56,447 nucleotides of DNA from Pelargonium x hortorum (GCA_036897525.1 JAYMTJ010000068.1:1-56447); one strand, 5' to 3'; positions 10,498-24,409 are shown, counted from the stretch's first letter. Notes: generated by a model from the letters alone, not told the origin. Numbers and translations: made by a program.

Positions 10498-13400
10498 GTT
10501 AATAAAGAATATCTAAGGAGCCGGATATCATTCTTTATTTCCTAATACCACTCGATACTAGTAAAGGAGTTTAATTCCATCCAATACCTCAATCCTTAAA
10601 AATCCCCTCAGAAACTTACTCGCAAATATATCGACCGGACCCAAGTAGCAAACATTGATTAACAGGTTAGCTCTTACTCTTACTTTATATAAGGTCTATA
10701 ATTCTTTATATTTTAAAAGTCTGGTGTGGAGTTTGATGAATATTTAATTCCCGATAACAATTTACATTTATTAGATTAATATGCGCACAGGGTACAAGGT
10801 GCCTCAAGATCCTATGCAAGCCCTGCTTTCAAAAGGTCCTTGAGGGATTTTCATTAGGAATAGGGTTTAAACTGCTTCACTTAACTTACTAATCTGGAAA
10901 GTAATTCTAGAAAAGATAATAGCTACAGATTGCAAGAAGAGGACCCATAAGCCAGGTATTATCAAGACAGGTATAGCTAAGAGTAAGGTACAGATTACGA
11001 CAACTATGAAAACAGGTCTTACAAAAGGGGTCAGAGTTTGAAAGCAAGTCAGTTGCAGCAGATCTAAACAAAGCAAATCGATTTCTGGTAAAGACATATG
11101 TAGAAGGAATAGGTCCTTTTATAAGCTATTTCTTAAGAAGCTTTCAAGAGAAAGAAGGTCTTTAGAGTAGAATTTAGTACTAGCGTTAGCTTGGATATTT
11201 CCAGGTAAAGTAGAATGATAATTGTTAGTTTAGAATTGCTAGTCTTGACAAATACCAGGGATCCATACAAAGGTAAGCATCTATTTAATAGATACATAAG
11301 TAAGGTAAGGCTAAGTGTTATATTAGAATTTTTTATTAGTAGTCTTTAATATTCTTGTCCTATGTCACATGAGGGCAATACAAGTAATAGATAGGGTTTA
11401 CTAAAAGCTTCCGCGGGGCGGGGCCTAGTAAAGAAAGCATCCCTCTTAATGGAGTCTCTCTTTTTGATATTTACTTGAATTCTTTTTTTGAGGTGTGCAA
11501 AATAAAATAGGATATCCCGAACCAAAAATACGTATTCCTTTTAGAAATTCAATATTTTAGTGTATAGAAAAGGGTTTAATCGGAGCTCGATCAGTAAATT
11601 TGAGAGAATTTAGTGATTGTTAGAGGTAGGAGTTTGTTTGTGGCTATTCCTTATTTTAAACAGGAATAAAAAAGGTAACAGATTAACGTCCCGGATCCTT
11701 TAAGTTGGTAGTTTTTCAAACCAGGATTTTTCACTGAGCTGACAAAGCTTTTTAAGGATTCTCCTTTGGAGTACCCGGTTTTACTAAAAAGTTACCTTGT
11801 CTCCTATTTTCGCCGTTCACTTCACTTCTCTAATCAATAAAAGAGTAAGGATGCTTCTTGAGTATTAAGCATTGAGTTTACCAAGGTCTCCGGTAGGATA
11901 CACTCTTATACGCGAAGTTAAACTTTTACGAATCTGGAATTAATCGTATAAAAATGGAGTATTCCAAATACGACATCGCTCTCAACTACACTACTTTATC
12001 AAGCTATCTTGGTTAGAAGAAAGGAGAAATACCCGCGAGTAAGGAGGAATTTACTAGAATAGATTCCCCTAACTGAACAGTACAGCATTGGCTTTTAGGT
12101 TGATATAGGACTAAATTTTAGTAAAACCCGAAACTCTCAAGAAAAGCTTTACTCGCCCTGATTAATACAACCGCTTTCAGCCCATAGGATAGCTCTTGCA
12201 GCTTATATATTTAAGAATCTCTTTCTTTCATTAGAAGGTTATTCCTTAGTATTGGCTTCAGAAAAAAACTTCTTTTTTTGGATTTACTCGGGAATTTCCT
12301 TAATTACTTACACAGCAATGCCTTTTGTTTTCATATATGAGGGTCCTATATAACTTTGGGTTGGGAATAAGCATATATTTTAAAGAAAATGCAAGGCGTA
12401 TAATCCCCTAAGAAGCGCGGGTAGCTGGGGCGGAATGAAGAATATAACTCTTAAATCCATTGAGTTCTGGTTAGGAATCATGCGTCATTGCATTGTTCTA
12501 AAAAAAAGTTTCTGAAATGAAAAGGGGGTCGTCCTTACAAGAGTTTATATATATGGCGAAACCCCTCAGACTAGATATTGTTATAAAACTAGTCCTAGAA
12601 GTCTAACTAAAGTTGATTTTATCATATTCTTGTATTTTATCGAAACTATCCCATGTATGCCCTATAAGAAAAGAAGTGCATTTCGTTTGAATTCGTTATA
12701 CCACATTTTGTTGTTTAAATTTAAAAAGGTAGTCAAAGTAAACTGGCAATTAGTGTTAGCTTATTTTTGAAGCTAATTTAAGGAAGTTTTTAAGAAAAAA
12801 ATCTCGAAAGCTAATAGAGCACTCATTTCATAGAATTTCTTAAGACTTTTCTTTTAACTCGCACACCCAAATGACTTTTTAGTATAAAACTTTCCATTTT
12901 TAGAAGGAGTAGTAGAAGGCCCGCTCTCTTATATACTACAATTTTCATTCTATCTTAGCAGCTGTAGGAATAGGATCTATACTAAAAATAGTGTAGTAAA
13001 GTAGTGAAGCTGTCTCCCTTTTTAATTTAAGAAGGGCCTACCTTTATATTCACTAAAAAAGGCTGTATCAGTAGTAAACCTATTAGATTTGGGTATAAAA
13101 TGACACCTAACTTCTTCCTTTCGAAAACTATCAGATATCCTTTTCCGCGGAGCTATCAAAGAAGAAGTGAATAACACACACAGAGCAAGAGAAATAAATA
13201 TGACGTTATATAGGGAAAGAACTGAGCGGATTCCTGGAGGTAAAATCCCCTACGAAAGAAAATTACACTTTTTATGCCTTTCATTCCTATGTATAAGAGT
13301 TACTTTTTTTACCGACCACAGAATTTCATTAGATTCTATCCCATTTCCCTATAGGAACTTACAAATCCTGTAGAGAAAATTCGCGCTTCCTTATACACCT

Positions 13401-16400
13401 ACTGAATTCACTTTTAGTACAGGATTTCTTACTGTTTCGGAATCTACCTTTCTCTAGAATAGAGCGGAGTTATAGTAGAAAATTTTAAGTCAAATATACG
13501 CAGCAGCTAATGGGACTACCCCCTTTCCCTTAATAAAAGTTCTGCGGAGATATTAAATTAAGCATCTTGAAAGCAGTTTGCCCTTTCGGTTATTCCAGGT
13601 TTCATTTATTTTAAAGTAATTCTTAACAAAAAAGCATGGGGGATTCCTTAGGTATAACTTTAATTTCGAGAACAACTTCTCTTTTCTACAGTACAGGATC
13701 TAGCACTTCCTACAGGAGATTTTAGGTAAGGTTTGATCCAGATTGAAAAATAATATTATATAGGTTATAGGTACGTGATCTCCAACAACTTTTTTAGTCA
13801 AAACTCTTAGGCTGGTATTCCAATAATCTAAAGCATCAACTATTGTTAGGCCCGGGGAGAAAGCCCATTTTTCCGTTTTCTTCTCCGCTTAAAGTAAACG
13901 TAAACAAGGTAAAGATTCTCTTAGAAAGTGCTGAATTGAAAAAAGTATTTGCATAGAATGGCCAAAATGAATATATCGAGTATGACTTAAATAAAAGGAA
14001 CCCTCTTTTTTATTTTAGCAAAAGAATGCAAAATGAAGTCTTACAGAGGCACCAAATGAAACACAAACACAAGGTGAAGGGTTGCACAAAAAAGCATAGA
14101 GGGAATTCCATTATTACTTTTTGGGTTGGGAGAAGATTCTACTTAAAAAGATTAGTTTCCTATATTATATCTACAAAGTCAGTGAATATTTTATACGTTC
14201 TCTATAATATAATAATAAACGCCCGATGCCAATATTAATGAGATTAAAATAACTCTTAGAATATAGCTAATCAAGAGCGGGGAAATAACACTCTCCACTC
14301 TCAATAGACTTATATTGGTGGATAGCTTAAATTAAATTGAATAGTCTTTCATTTGAAAAGGAAAGCTTACATATAAATTAAGGATAGAACAAAAGGCACA
14401 AAGGGTGTAGTGTAGGTTCAAGTCAGGGAAAAGCTGACTAAAGTACAAGACTATAGGACTCTATATGTCGAATCAAGAAAGGAAACTTCTGCAAAGGTAA
14501 AGAGCACTTCTTAACAATTCGGTCTACTTTCAGAATTCAAGATGTAAGAGCATATACCAAGACAAAAAAAAAGTTAACTATAGTTTATGTATTACCCTTT
14601 TTTTTGATCGAAGACCAAAAAAACCAGGCCCCTTTCCAATAACTCTCAAAAGCTTTAATTCCCAGGAGAATTTCAATATTATCCAATTCCTACAGCAGGA
14701 TCCCTGAGGATACACCAGCAGCAGAACTTTGGACTTTCTGTTAACTTTAAGAACTAGACTACGGAAACCCCTTTACTCAAGGACTTACTGCCCTTCAATT
14801 TCTCTCATTATAAAATGTTCAGACAAGCCCTTCTGTTATTTCTTCCTTCTTGGGAATACGCGCAATGCCCTTGGACGAAGCTCTACTAAAGTCATAAATT
14901 TCCTAACTCAGGATTGATTTGAGACTCTCTAACACCCGTGTGTGTCATACAAAATGAACCTAATTGTCGTTATAGTTGATCAGATTTAGCTATGCTGCTA
15001 GCAAGAGCAAGGGGGGTCCCCTTAAGTAAGGTAAGGGAATCCGGGGAGTTTTAAGCCCTTCTTATAGATACTTTTTTACTAGTGTCTAATCCTATCAACA
15101 ATTTTTTAGTTGTCTGTCTACAGATTTGTTTCATAATTGTATAACATTGTGCAATCCTATTAAGATCCCGGAATAGGCACAATTACGCTTCAAGATTTCA
15201 GGGTTTCCTATGGAACAAAGGGTTTATGTATAGAAAATCCCATTAAAAGTTAGACTATCTTCTATTCCCTACGGAAGAATTTAGTACAGATCCCCCAAAA
15301 TACAGGAAAGGGCGGACGCAGAATCCTGCAAATAATTTATTGGCCTTAAGAAAGGACTTATTACATTTAATCACAGCGGAATTGAGGCTTTGGTCACAGG
15401 TTCTATATCGTATTCGTAGTTAAGCTCTAGGCTAGGCGGGTTAACATTCTTTGATTCTAATGGGTTATACCGAAGTTAGACACGGATTTCTGTGGTTTTT
15501 GATCTCGAAATTTCCTTAATTTAATAAAAGGGGCGCCTAGTTCTAAATCCCAGTAGATATTTGCGGGAATATTGCTTTTCTAGCCTTGCTTGCTGCCGGT
15601 TTCTTCTCTACTAACCACAAGGATACTTTGCTTCCAGAGTCGTGTTCGAGGACTCGTAAAAAAAAAAATCGAGGGGAACCATTCTAAATTAAGATTTTAG
15701 GGGATCCTCTTGACAGATAAATATAAATGACAAAGGCCTGCGAATTTCCTTAGGGTGCGTTGATTTTAGGTATATGGGGAATTTGTAAATGAGTTGGTGC
15801 TTTCTCTTGGTAACCTTAATCTAGGCTGTTAAATAAGGTATCAGTACAAGATTTTGATATCTATTTCTAGGAGTTTATACGGTTTTTTAAGGTAAGGATC
15901 GGGGAAAGATAGAACTCTTGTGGATTTGTACTTTACCGAGTGACTTCTTTTAGACAGACTTACTTATTGTATAGGAGACCTAACTGTACTCATACTTCCA
16001 TCCAACAGTTTATGAAGCTTGATTATGAAAACTAGGTTAGGAACACAGCGGAACACCGTATTTGCAACCGTATGGTACAGCTGGGATACGAAAGCCAAGA
16101 GAAAACCTCTTACTCTTAGTAAACTCCTTCTCTTTAGTCTGTCAGGACTTGAACTTTTTTTTAATAAAAGCTTCCCTATTGACTTGTTCCAACAATAGCG
16201 GAGGGACTCAATACTTTCTTTTTATTGATGAAGAGTTTTATCTGTCCGTACTCCATAACTAATGTGGACCTATCTATACTAGAAAAGTAAAGAAGAAAAA
16301 GCCTAAAATTCTACTACTGTTTATTGTTAAGCCAAAAAAAAGAATCTGGGGAGAGGAGAAGTGGAGCGAGTGTGAATAGGGGTTCAAAAGAAGCACTAGA

Positions 16401-16579
16401 CTCATATATACTATCTGTTAAGGATAAGTTTTTTTGTCGATAGGGACTCTTCTACTGCTATCCAGCTATTACGAGGTTCAAATATGCTAAACCTGTATCT
16501 AACTGGAGTTGGGTCTTTACAAAGAAATATAAGACACCAATAAAGGAGAAGTCTTAGCCTTTTGAAGAGTGGCTAATTC
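10498..16579. other. A+T-rich gene-free desert
   Basis: Frames of 60-76 codons occur at chance frequency and none shows a domain. Around 11290-11375 the phrases TAAGGTAAGG and CCTATGTCACATGAGGG recall the DR1 family, but the spacing cannot be aligned. At 13300-13320 the minus strand has TGTGGTCGGTAAAAAAAG, another isolated DR1-like block. A T-loop-like GTAGGTTCAAGTCAG lies near 14407. Nothing else stands out. Confidence 0.5.
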
Positions 16580-16650
16580 TTTTGGTTTTAAGATTCGAAC
16601 CAACGACATACCGGTCGATTTGTGGCTTTGTTACCCTTTATAATATAAAA
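16580..16650 (-). pseudogene. tRNA-like 3' region
   Basis: The minus strand contains TATGTCGTTGGTTCGAATCT, a good match to the variable loop and T arm of a tRNA. Only partial T-stem pairing is possible (G-C, G-T and T-A), and no clear acceptor or D arm can be drawn. It is treated as a decayed fragment. Confidence 0.33.
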
Positions 16651-17730
16651 GGGAGTCTAAATGGGTTGGGCTGGCGGATAGCGGTTACTTGTTCAAGTTC
16701 AAAGAGACCTAGAAAAGAAATCAAAGGAATATCTAGTAATGAATAGTAATGGAATAGGGAAAATGATGTAAAGTATAAGGTGTTTTTTCCGCCTACATCT
16801 AAGGACTAAAACCTTATAAAAGTAATAAAAAAGAAAGCTATCAAGGTTGGGTTTACTCAGCCATTTACGGAATATGTATTCTAATAGTCAAATCTTAGAG
16901 TCTAAACTTAGTGCCAGAAAATAGAGTAGAGTATAAAAAAAGAAAGGGTATACTACTTATCAAAATGAGTACAGCTAGAAACCAGACTTCGTTAGATATA
17001 TAACTTTGTTAGACAGGAGGGTCTAAACAGTTACAAGAAATAGGGTAAACTTTACCCTGACTTTACTCGGCTTAGAAGTCCAAGTCCTTAAGTATATATG
17101 TATATCCCAGTGATAACTAATTGTTTCGCTCTTAAGTTACCATTACTTTATAGAGAAGCCCCCTTTTTAGGAGAATGGGGGGTCGGTGCTCTATAAAGAA
17201 AGAGGGGCTTATACGATACTACCAGTAGAAGAGAGTTTCATGAGATATATTTCATTCTTGAAACGAGCAGTAACTGCGCTTTAAGAGAGAGTCCAATAAC
17301 TTTTTCCTTTTTTAAAAGAAGTTTTACGGATACCTGTAAAAAAAGGCTGTTCTGGATTATCCTATACTATACATCTGAAAGTGTCTACAAAGTACCAACT
17401 CTAATCGAATACAATTAAAATCCATTTTGCGTACGTTCTTGCGCCCCTTCTGTATATTTTTGGATTCATTTCCAAAAGAAAGCTGGCTTACCTTGTAACC
17501 AGAATTAAGAATTTCTTATTTTTACATTTGTAAATAGCGGTAAAAGGATTTATGCTATAAAGTTAAAAAACTATAGGAACTCATGTTGACCGCATATAAA
17601 GACAGGCAGCTCTTACCGAAATGAATATTATAAGGAAACTGCGAACTCATAATTTACAAATAACTAAGAATTCTATTAAGCTTTTCAATTAAAAGTGAAG
17701 CACTCAAAGTAATACAACTTATATAATATA
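16651..17730. other. Gene-free stretch
   Basis: No gene or structured element was recognised. The sequence is A+T-rich with all frames interrupted. Confidence 0.5.
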
Positions 17731-17804
17731 TTAGTTGACGGATTTGAACCAATGGCATTGTAACTTTAGGTAAATGGTTTAACCCTATGCTCTTAAACTA
17801 GTAA
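17731..17804 (-). pseudogene. 74-base tRNA-like element
   Basis: Minus-strand ends TTACTAG and CAACTAA pair at five of seven positions and enclose a 74-base element. TTTAA/TTAAA form a D-arm-like stem around GAGCATAGGG. The 3' part reads GCCATTGGTTCAAATCCGTC, a strong T-arm match resembling organelle Met/Thr tRNAs (CATTGGTTCAAATCC). The T stem pairs only in its inner part, and no anticodon arm with a 7-base loop is evident. It is probably a decayed tRNA gene. Confidence 0.42.
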
Positions 17805-20800
17805 TCTTGGAAACTTTATCCAGAAAAGAGAATGCTATATCCAATACTTGTAACTTCTCGTCTTTGAAGAGTATCAAGTTTGAGGTTAGGAATAAAGACA
17901 GTCAATTTGAAAGTCTAGTTTAGTAGCTTCCTTCTCAAAATGGAGTAAAGTGAAAGTGTCAATCTTTGAAATGAAATCACTTAAATACAGAATTTCTTAG
18001 AATCAGTATCGATTACAGTCTTGTTCTTTATCTGTCTCTGTCCGAATGAGTCTCCGGTTTACTAGTTCTTATTCATTTCATGGAAATTTCTTAGCCAGTT
18101 TTCTCTTTTCCTGTTTTATACTATTAGGCCAAACTATGAGTTTTATGAGAGACCTTAATGTTTTGGAACAAGCTTACGAATCTTTGGAATAAAATAAGAA
18201 AACCCCTCATGGGTACCATCTGTATAACTCAAGCTGTGCCTTTCTTTTCAGAGTCCTTGTCACTTAGTTTTTAGGGGCGATCTAAGATTTCTTTCTAAAC
18301 AAGCTTCGCTTCTTTGTCTCTGTTCTTTGTAACAAGATAGGCTTGACTTTATATAGTTTATATAGCAAAAAAGTACATTTTGTAAAAATAAGTAATATTA
18401 AGGGATTACTAAACTAAAGTAGTGCGGGATCTTTTAGGCTAAGTTTTTTATTATAACCAAGATTGATTACCCGTTCTTGGGAATATTGGATCTAAATACG
18501 GGGATACCCTTTTCTTTAACGGGATTTGCATTTATGTAAGAAAATTATGCCCTACTTTTTCGCGCATTATTTAGACTTTCCATTTCTTTTTCTTTATTTA
18601 GTCTTTCCGGATAAAGTGAATTTTTGAGTATTCTACTTTTAGCAACTAAGACTAATGGCTTCCAAGCTAGAAGGGTATCTCACATTTATAGAGGGTAACT
18701 ATTTATTATGTAACAAATAGGGTTCTGATGCTCTATATAAGGGGTTTTCTGACATAATTAGAGTGTACTTTAAATGGAGCGCGTCTAATAGTAAAGTTGG
18801 AATATGTCCAGTCTATCTTGCTTCGAAATTGTAGTATCCTTATTTAAAAGCATAGACCTGTTTGTGAGTCCTCGACTTAGATGTTTTTGATTCCTGGGTA
18901 TACCTTCCCCAAAACTAGTTATTAAATCGAAGTACTTTAATTAAAAATTTGCCAGATAATAAAATAAATATATAATCCGCGTCTATTGAGTAAGGGAATA
19001 TTTAGAGTTTTTTTTAACAGGTCTTTTATATTTATTTACACTTTGGAGTGAGATGCTGGATTATTTTGTAAAACGGCCCTCTCTTTTTTATTTTATTACG
19101 GACTCTTTGCCTTAGTAGTTAAGTAAGTCTTAAAAGGCTGTGTCGATTAGGATCCGATTAATTAAGAGGTTTAAAATCCTGTACTATAAGTATTCTTGGT
19201 AAGGGAAAAGCTGAATATATAAATTCTATTTGTCAAATTTAACTCTTTGTAAGCTCTGTAAAAAAAGTAGCCTCCTATTTATTTGTAATGTAAAGCGCCG
19301 GATCTCCTAAATTTTAGTAGTTAAAAGGACTCGGCCTTCAAAGGGCTTCATGTATCTCTCAACACAACAAATCACGGATCTTACCTTTTCAGGCTACTCC
19401 GAGTAAATTAACACGAAAAGTACGGTAAATTTTGTAAATTAAATTATAAAAAAATAAGGACACTTACTTTCCTCAGAATTTTCTTTTAATAATCCCAGAC
19501 TTGCCTCTAAATTTTTAGAAATTACATATAGAATAAAAAGAAGTAGTTGAACTAAAAGCCATGTAGGTTTTAGTACGGGCTCTAGTACTGTATCTCTGAT
19601 TAAAAGCACAAATCAAATAAGGTATAAAGAAAGGGATGGAAACTTAAAGTATCAAAAAAAAACTTGAAATTTCGGACAAGACCTAATTTTAGTTCATAAC
19701 TTAACTCCAGGTCCCTTTTCTCTTTGTTCCAAGTAGCCTCTTTCTATTCAGTTCCTTTTGTAAGAGAGAAATTTTATAAAGTGAACTTAAGAGGTTTGCC
19801 TTCTCCTACTCCTAGATTACATACTAACTTTAGGTAGCCAAGAACTTTATACTGAGGAAAAGTCAAAGTATGCTATTTTATTTTATTTTATTGCAAACGA
19901 AATTTCGATTTCTTGGGGCTTCCTCTTTAGGATTAAAAACAAAGTCATAGGTTTGAATCCAACTCAGTCTTATAAATCCACCCATCCTTTCCAGAATATT
20001 CCAATGTCAAAGTTAGTTTACTCCTTTGAGGAGCTCTGCTCACTCTTATAAATAGAAAAGTCGAGAAAAGTCCAAAGACTTTGGAATACAGTGGGCGAGC
20101 TAGTTTACTTTTTTAATTAATAGGAAATCCTATATACGTTACTAGCAAATTACGGTTTAATACTCGGGTCTCTTATACCCAGTTTTAAGTGACTTGGACC
20201 TGTCTTAACAATAAAAAAGGGAGCTTAATGTCGATCGTTTCCTAAAATAAAGTAAGAAATATCCGAAAAGCGGGAATTCTAAAACAAAACAAAGTAAATA
20301 CTGATTTAAAGTTTTAACGTAATTCTTCTTTCCTCAGTTCCGGATCTGTAAAAGACTGGTAAACCAGAGGGAACCCTAAGAATATCCTTAGAATTAAGCT
20401 AAAGGAATCCCGCACTAAGCACTTTTTTACCGAGAACTGGGTTTTATAAACTAGCTAGGTCAGGACTCCTAAAGTCAAATCTTTTTTTTAGGAGAAGCAG
20501 GGTTGTCTTGGAAGAGCAGGTCATAAGAGGGGGCTTCTAAGGCTTAGAAAGGAATTTCCGGTAAGTCAATTTAAAGTGAAAGTCTTTCCTTTGCTTGCAT
20601 ATGTCTAACTTCTTTTTTACCTATTCAGGAATATAATATTTATAGCAATTGCGATTATTTTAAGGTAAGGACTTGCAGGATATTTCATTCTAGTATTTCC
20701 AGTCAGGTGTAACTTGCCACCCAGTTTCCAAGATTAGTATGAAAACTGCGTATAGATTACTAAAAGGCCTTTCCTAAAGAAACCTTTACAATACTGAGTT

Positions 20801-20840
20801 TATAAGTTCTTGAAAAGAAAGAGCTCCATGAAGCGCTTTC
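17805..20840. other. A+T-rich gene-free desert
   Basis: No coding frame is convincing. Near 19945 the plus strand has CATAGGTTTGAATCCAACTC, a T-arm-like fragment without a recognisable 5' tRNA part. A TTTTA repeat tract lies at about 19877-19893. Confidence 0.5.
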
Positions 20841-21316
20841 AAAATGACTTCGACTCTTAACACCGACTCATTCAAAGGAATGCCTGCCTTACTGGAATGT
20901 CTGCCAACTAAGGTTTTCTTCTTCCTTGAAATTGCTTATAAGAACCCCACAGAAATAAGACTTGGACGATTGCTTAGGTGCTTTAGTTATTGTTCGATTG
21001 AGATCTTTCTTGAGCAGAACTTAGAAAATGGGAATTGAATTGAATGGGTTCGAGGAAGATAGTTTAGGATTGTAATTGAAACGGTTGTTTGTAAAGAAGG
21101 TGGAGCTTTTCCTCATATACTAGCTCTTCTTATACTCCCTGGGTAAGGAATACTAAGCTCCACGGGAATCCTAGTAGTAAGCTTCCGGTATAGGTCTTAA
21201 GGCAGGTCTAGCTATTCAGAGACTTTACTTAATATTTATGAATAAACCGGATACAGAAGTCTAGCTTCTAGCTCTGGAATTGTCGCTCTTAAGAAAATAG
21301 TTTAAGATTAAGATTA
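20841..21316. other. Gene-free mixed-composition stretch
   Basis: The texture changes here to the less A+T-rich type. A 64-codon plus frame (20844-21038) shows no domain and is not supported. The block leads into DR1 copy A. Confidence 0.45.
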
Positions 21317-21520
21317 TGAAAGCAAGGAAGTCTTGAAAGTTAGGAAGATTCTGAATCTGAAGTTGGTGGTTATAATGTATGAATGTTCTATATTTACCTA
21401 CCCCAATAGCCTTAACCTCGTAAACAAAGAAAGGTAAGAGAGATTTCTTTCTGTACGATTAGGCTTAGTATCCTCTCTAACGATAAGCCGCATAGAACAT
21501 GAGGAGTATACTTTATCTTA
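21317..21520 (+). repeat. DR1 dispersed repeat, copy A
   Basis: The ordered blocks are GTCTTGAAAGTT (21330), TTAACCTC (21412), AAAGGTAAGAGAGATTT (21430) and CGATAAGCCGCATAGAAC followed by ATGAGGAG (21481-21507). The distance from TTAACC to GATAAG is 70 bases. The first block is shared only with copy B. No frame stays open across copies, so a protein is not indicated. It may be an old mobile element or a structured RNA. Confidence 0.6.
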
Positions 21521-21989
21521 AACTCCTAAACCAATAACTAACTATATTAATACTAATACGAGAGCTACAAAATGTAGTACAAGCTAACTAAATCATGACA
21601 GGGAAATAGCACCATTAGCAAGGGTATCTACCTTCTCTTCTCTTAAAGCTCCTATTCCTATTTTCCGGTTATTACACCAAAGCAAACAAATTGGTTACCT
21701 GTTTGCAGAAGAATTGCTGAATCAAGGCAAAAGGGCTTTACTGAGTATAGAGAATCTTATTTCTTGTTGTACTAACCTTCCTTAGGACCCACCCAGACAA
21801 CCTAACAACTTAAAATCCACCCTTGACTTTGTAAGCAGTATCTATGTCTTAGGTCTTAGCTGGATACAGATAAACTGAATCTCTTGCTTGTGTAGCTGAT
21901 GGAAGTCCAAAGAAGGTGAATCTAGGTCAAGGCCTGTGCAGTATTTTCCATTTGGTTGGAGATTAATTTAAAGGATAGGCGCATTTTAC

Positions 21990-22345
21990 GAAGCAAGTAA
22001 GTTCAAAGTAGGTCTTGAAAGTTTTGAGTATTTTGGAGTTGGTAAGTTGGTAAGTTGGTGTTATAGTCAAGAAATCCTGTTTTTTTGGCTTATGTTCTTG
22101 GTGTTTTATCTATAATATAGTATTTTGCTTTAACCTCCTTTGTGACAGTCGGTAAGATAAGATTTGTCTATATCTCTCTTCTATATCTCTCTAAGGCTCT
22201 TCCCTCTTTATTGATAAAAGCATAGCACATGAGGAAGTTTAGTTAAGACAATCTAACTATTAAAGCTCCTATGGAATACTCTCTATCTCTAGGAAACAAC
22301 CTAAAGAATACATTCGCTCTACAAGAAGGGAATAAGACAGGCAAC
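21990..22345 (+). repeat. DR1 dispersed repeat, copy B
   Basis: This is one of the two longest copies. The blocks are GTCTTGAAAGTT (22012), TTAACCTCC (22130), CAGTCGGTAAGATAAGATTT (22145) and TTGATAAAAGCATAGCACAT followed by GAGGAAGTTTA (22211-22241). A final 45-base block starts CTAAAGAATACATTCGCT (22301). That block matches copy C at about 89%. An 8-base tandem, AGTTGGTA in three copies (22037-22060), lies in its 5' part. Confidence 0.65.
22037..22060. repeat. Tandem AGTTGGTA, three units
   Basis: AGTTGGTA, AGTTGGTA and AGTTGGTG follow each other without gaps inside DR1 copy B. Copy A has a single related AGTTGGTGG at the same place, so the expansion is local to copy B. Confidence 0.7.
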
Positions 22346-24000
22346 AAACAATAAGAGGGTCTTTCTCCTAATCCTAAGTTAAGTATCTCAGTCCCTAGAA
22401 GATAGGTATAGCTTTCAAACAAGGGGTCTTTTCCATCTTTCTTAATTTATTACGGGTTAGCAACTTATCGAACGAAGCTCGCAAATATTAAGTAAGACTA
22501 TACCCACACAATTACACTACCCCTATGGCAGAAGCGAGTTAAGGGCATAGAAATTGCATTTCCAAGAGAGTATAACGCGGCTATAAACTTTGAAGGGCTG
22601 TTGGATTTAACAACAGTATATACTCAATCATTAATGGAGGTCTTTAATTAACTTCAAGATCAATTTTATCTGAAAAAAGAAAGAGTACTTTGCTAGTAGG
22701 ATAACTTAACGTGACACGACTAAAGAATAAAGAATATAGGCGCTAAGGTAACGGAACCTAAGGGCATCTACATCTACCAAGGAAAGTCCAAAGCCAGGAT
22801 TAGATTTTCTCTACTGTGGATCCCTAACCCTTCTTATTACACTAGACTCTCGATTTTTTTGGCCCTTAACCTTAACAACCCTAAAAGCATTTGGAATTGG
22901 TACAAGATAGGCAGAGAAGTAGAACTCATACCTATAGTGGGTAATTCAGGGTTTTCCTGTCCACGATTTACAGGAATTCTATGAAGTAAAAGGTAATGAA
23001 TCCGTTATTGCTTCCAATTTGACTGTATCCCCTCAGAACCGGAGGGGTGCTTTAGTATGGTGTTTTATTGCATGCAGTTTTTTCTATTTTATTATTTTAA
23101 TTTAATCTATTGACTTTAACAAATATTAAGGAGATCCTTACCCTTACAGGTTGACTTTAAACTGACTCGACTACTAGAGGAACAGCTAAGTTCCGCTTTA
23201 TTTACAACAATAAAAACGCAAAAAAGCACAACAAGGCCTAAAACTTGGACACAATTTCTTTATTTCAGGCCTTATTACAAAAGTCTTTTCGGCAAAAGAA
23301 AGACGGGATAACCCCGAAATTCAGTTCAGTATTACTCTATAGGTATAGCGCATACTTTGGTTACAACTTCTAGTGTTAAAAAAAGGATATCCTATCTGAA
23401 TTAGGTAAATCAAAATGTAGAATCCATAGCCGAAAAAAAAGGAGATGCGTAAACCATGTCTAGTCAAAGAAAACAACCCTTGTTGAACCCCGCTTTAGAC
23501 TTAACTTTATAAAGGAGAAGCTTTTTCAGGAGACATTATGTCATGTAAGTTTAGAGCTTACCTTAAATCATAATAAAGTGAAAGAGGTAGATCAAGCAAG
23601 ACTTAATAAGGAGACTCGAAATTTGGAACTCCGAACTTCCAGGTTAGCAAAATCTCATATACGTATGTGGGACTTTTTATTACTTTGTGTAATTTCTTAA
23701 TATAATTTTGATGGCCCGGCATCTAAGGGATCCCCCGTTCTGAGGTATCGGCAGGGGTTGGAGTTTACTGCACAGGATTTGGGGCGGAGCTCTCGCTCTA
23801 GAACCCCCTTTCTATACGCAGTATTCTAGTAATCTTTCTTTTGTTAGCAACAATGCAACCGGATTCTATGGCCTTTTAGGTTAGGAAGCTTAGAACGTCG
23901 GGACCCCTTGTAAATTGTATATTCTTATTCTAATTAAGAAAACTCTCGGATACCCGGTTTAGTTTTATACGCGGAGTCTTAACTTAATAAGCATTTATCT
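22346..24000. other. Gene-free stretch
   Basis: There is mixed texture up to about 22560, then A+T-rich sequence. No gene, RNA or long repeat was recognised. Confidence 0.5.
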
Positions 24001-24060
24001 ATCGATTTGAACCCTTGTCAGATTTGGAAATTAACAGGCGTTTTAGCTCTTTTCAGTAGG
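24001..24060 (-). pseudogene. tRNA-like 3' region with CCA anticodon-like loop
   Basis: The minus strand reads GAGCTAAAACGCC, then TTAATTTCCAAATCTGA, then CAAGGGTTCAAATCG. TTTCCAAA could be a Trp-type (CCA) anticodon loop with three of five stem pairs. GGGTTCAAATC is the T-loop region. No acceptor stem could be paired. Confidence 0.3.
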
Positions 24061-24232
24061 GTCTTTATCTAAACCTTTAACTGCAATAACAGGCTATTCT
24101 TAACCAGAGCACAAGAATTATAATCTCAGCGATTTCCTTCAAGGACTTTTTATTTAAGGCGCCAAAATCTTAATAGATCCCCACCCTCGTCCCTATATCA
24201 TTACAAGGAATTTACTTTACCGTTATAATAGC

Positions 24233-24249
24233 ATATATATATATATATA
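24233..24249. repeat. AT dinucleotide tract
   Basis: An uninterrupted AT repeat of about 17 bases, flanked by GC on the left and ACATGC on the right. Confidence 0.8.
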
Positions 24250-24343
24250 ACATGCATTAGAATTCAGGACCTTTTTTTAATAATGAATTTTCATAGAGTA
24301 AGCGTGCATCCCTAATAAAAAGACTCTCTTTAAATTTCAATTT

Positions 24344-24409
24344 CTATCCCGAGTCGAACCCTTGACCATTAATTTCAAAAAACAGGTGACTTACCAATTC
24401 CATTTATAG
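24344..24409 (-). pseudogene. 66-base tRNA-like element
   Basis: On the minus strand CTAT and ATAG pair at the ends. Inside are GGAATTGGTAAGTCACC, which is D-loop-like, CTGTTTTTTGAAA, which could hold a TTG or TTT anticodon, and TCAAGGGTTCGACTCGGG, the T-arm region. The T stem is mispaired. This suggests a decayed Gln- or Lys-type tRNA, but the identity is uncertain. Confidence 0.37.

Noticed and set aside
11280-11380. Possible DR1 copy (TAAGGTAAGG and CCTATGTCACATGAGGG)
   Set aside because: There is no TTAACC block, and the spacing does not fit the family.
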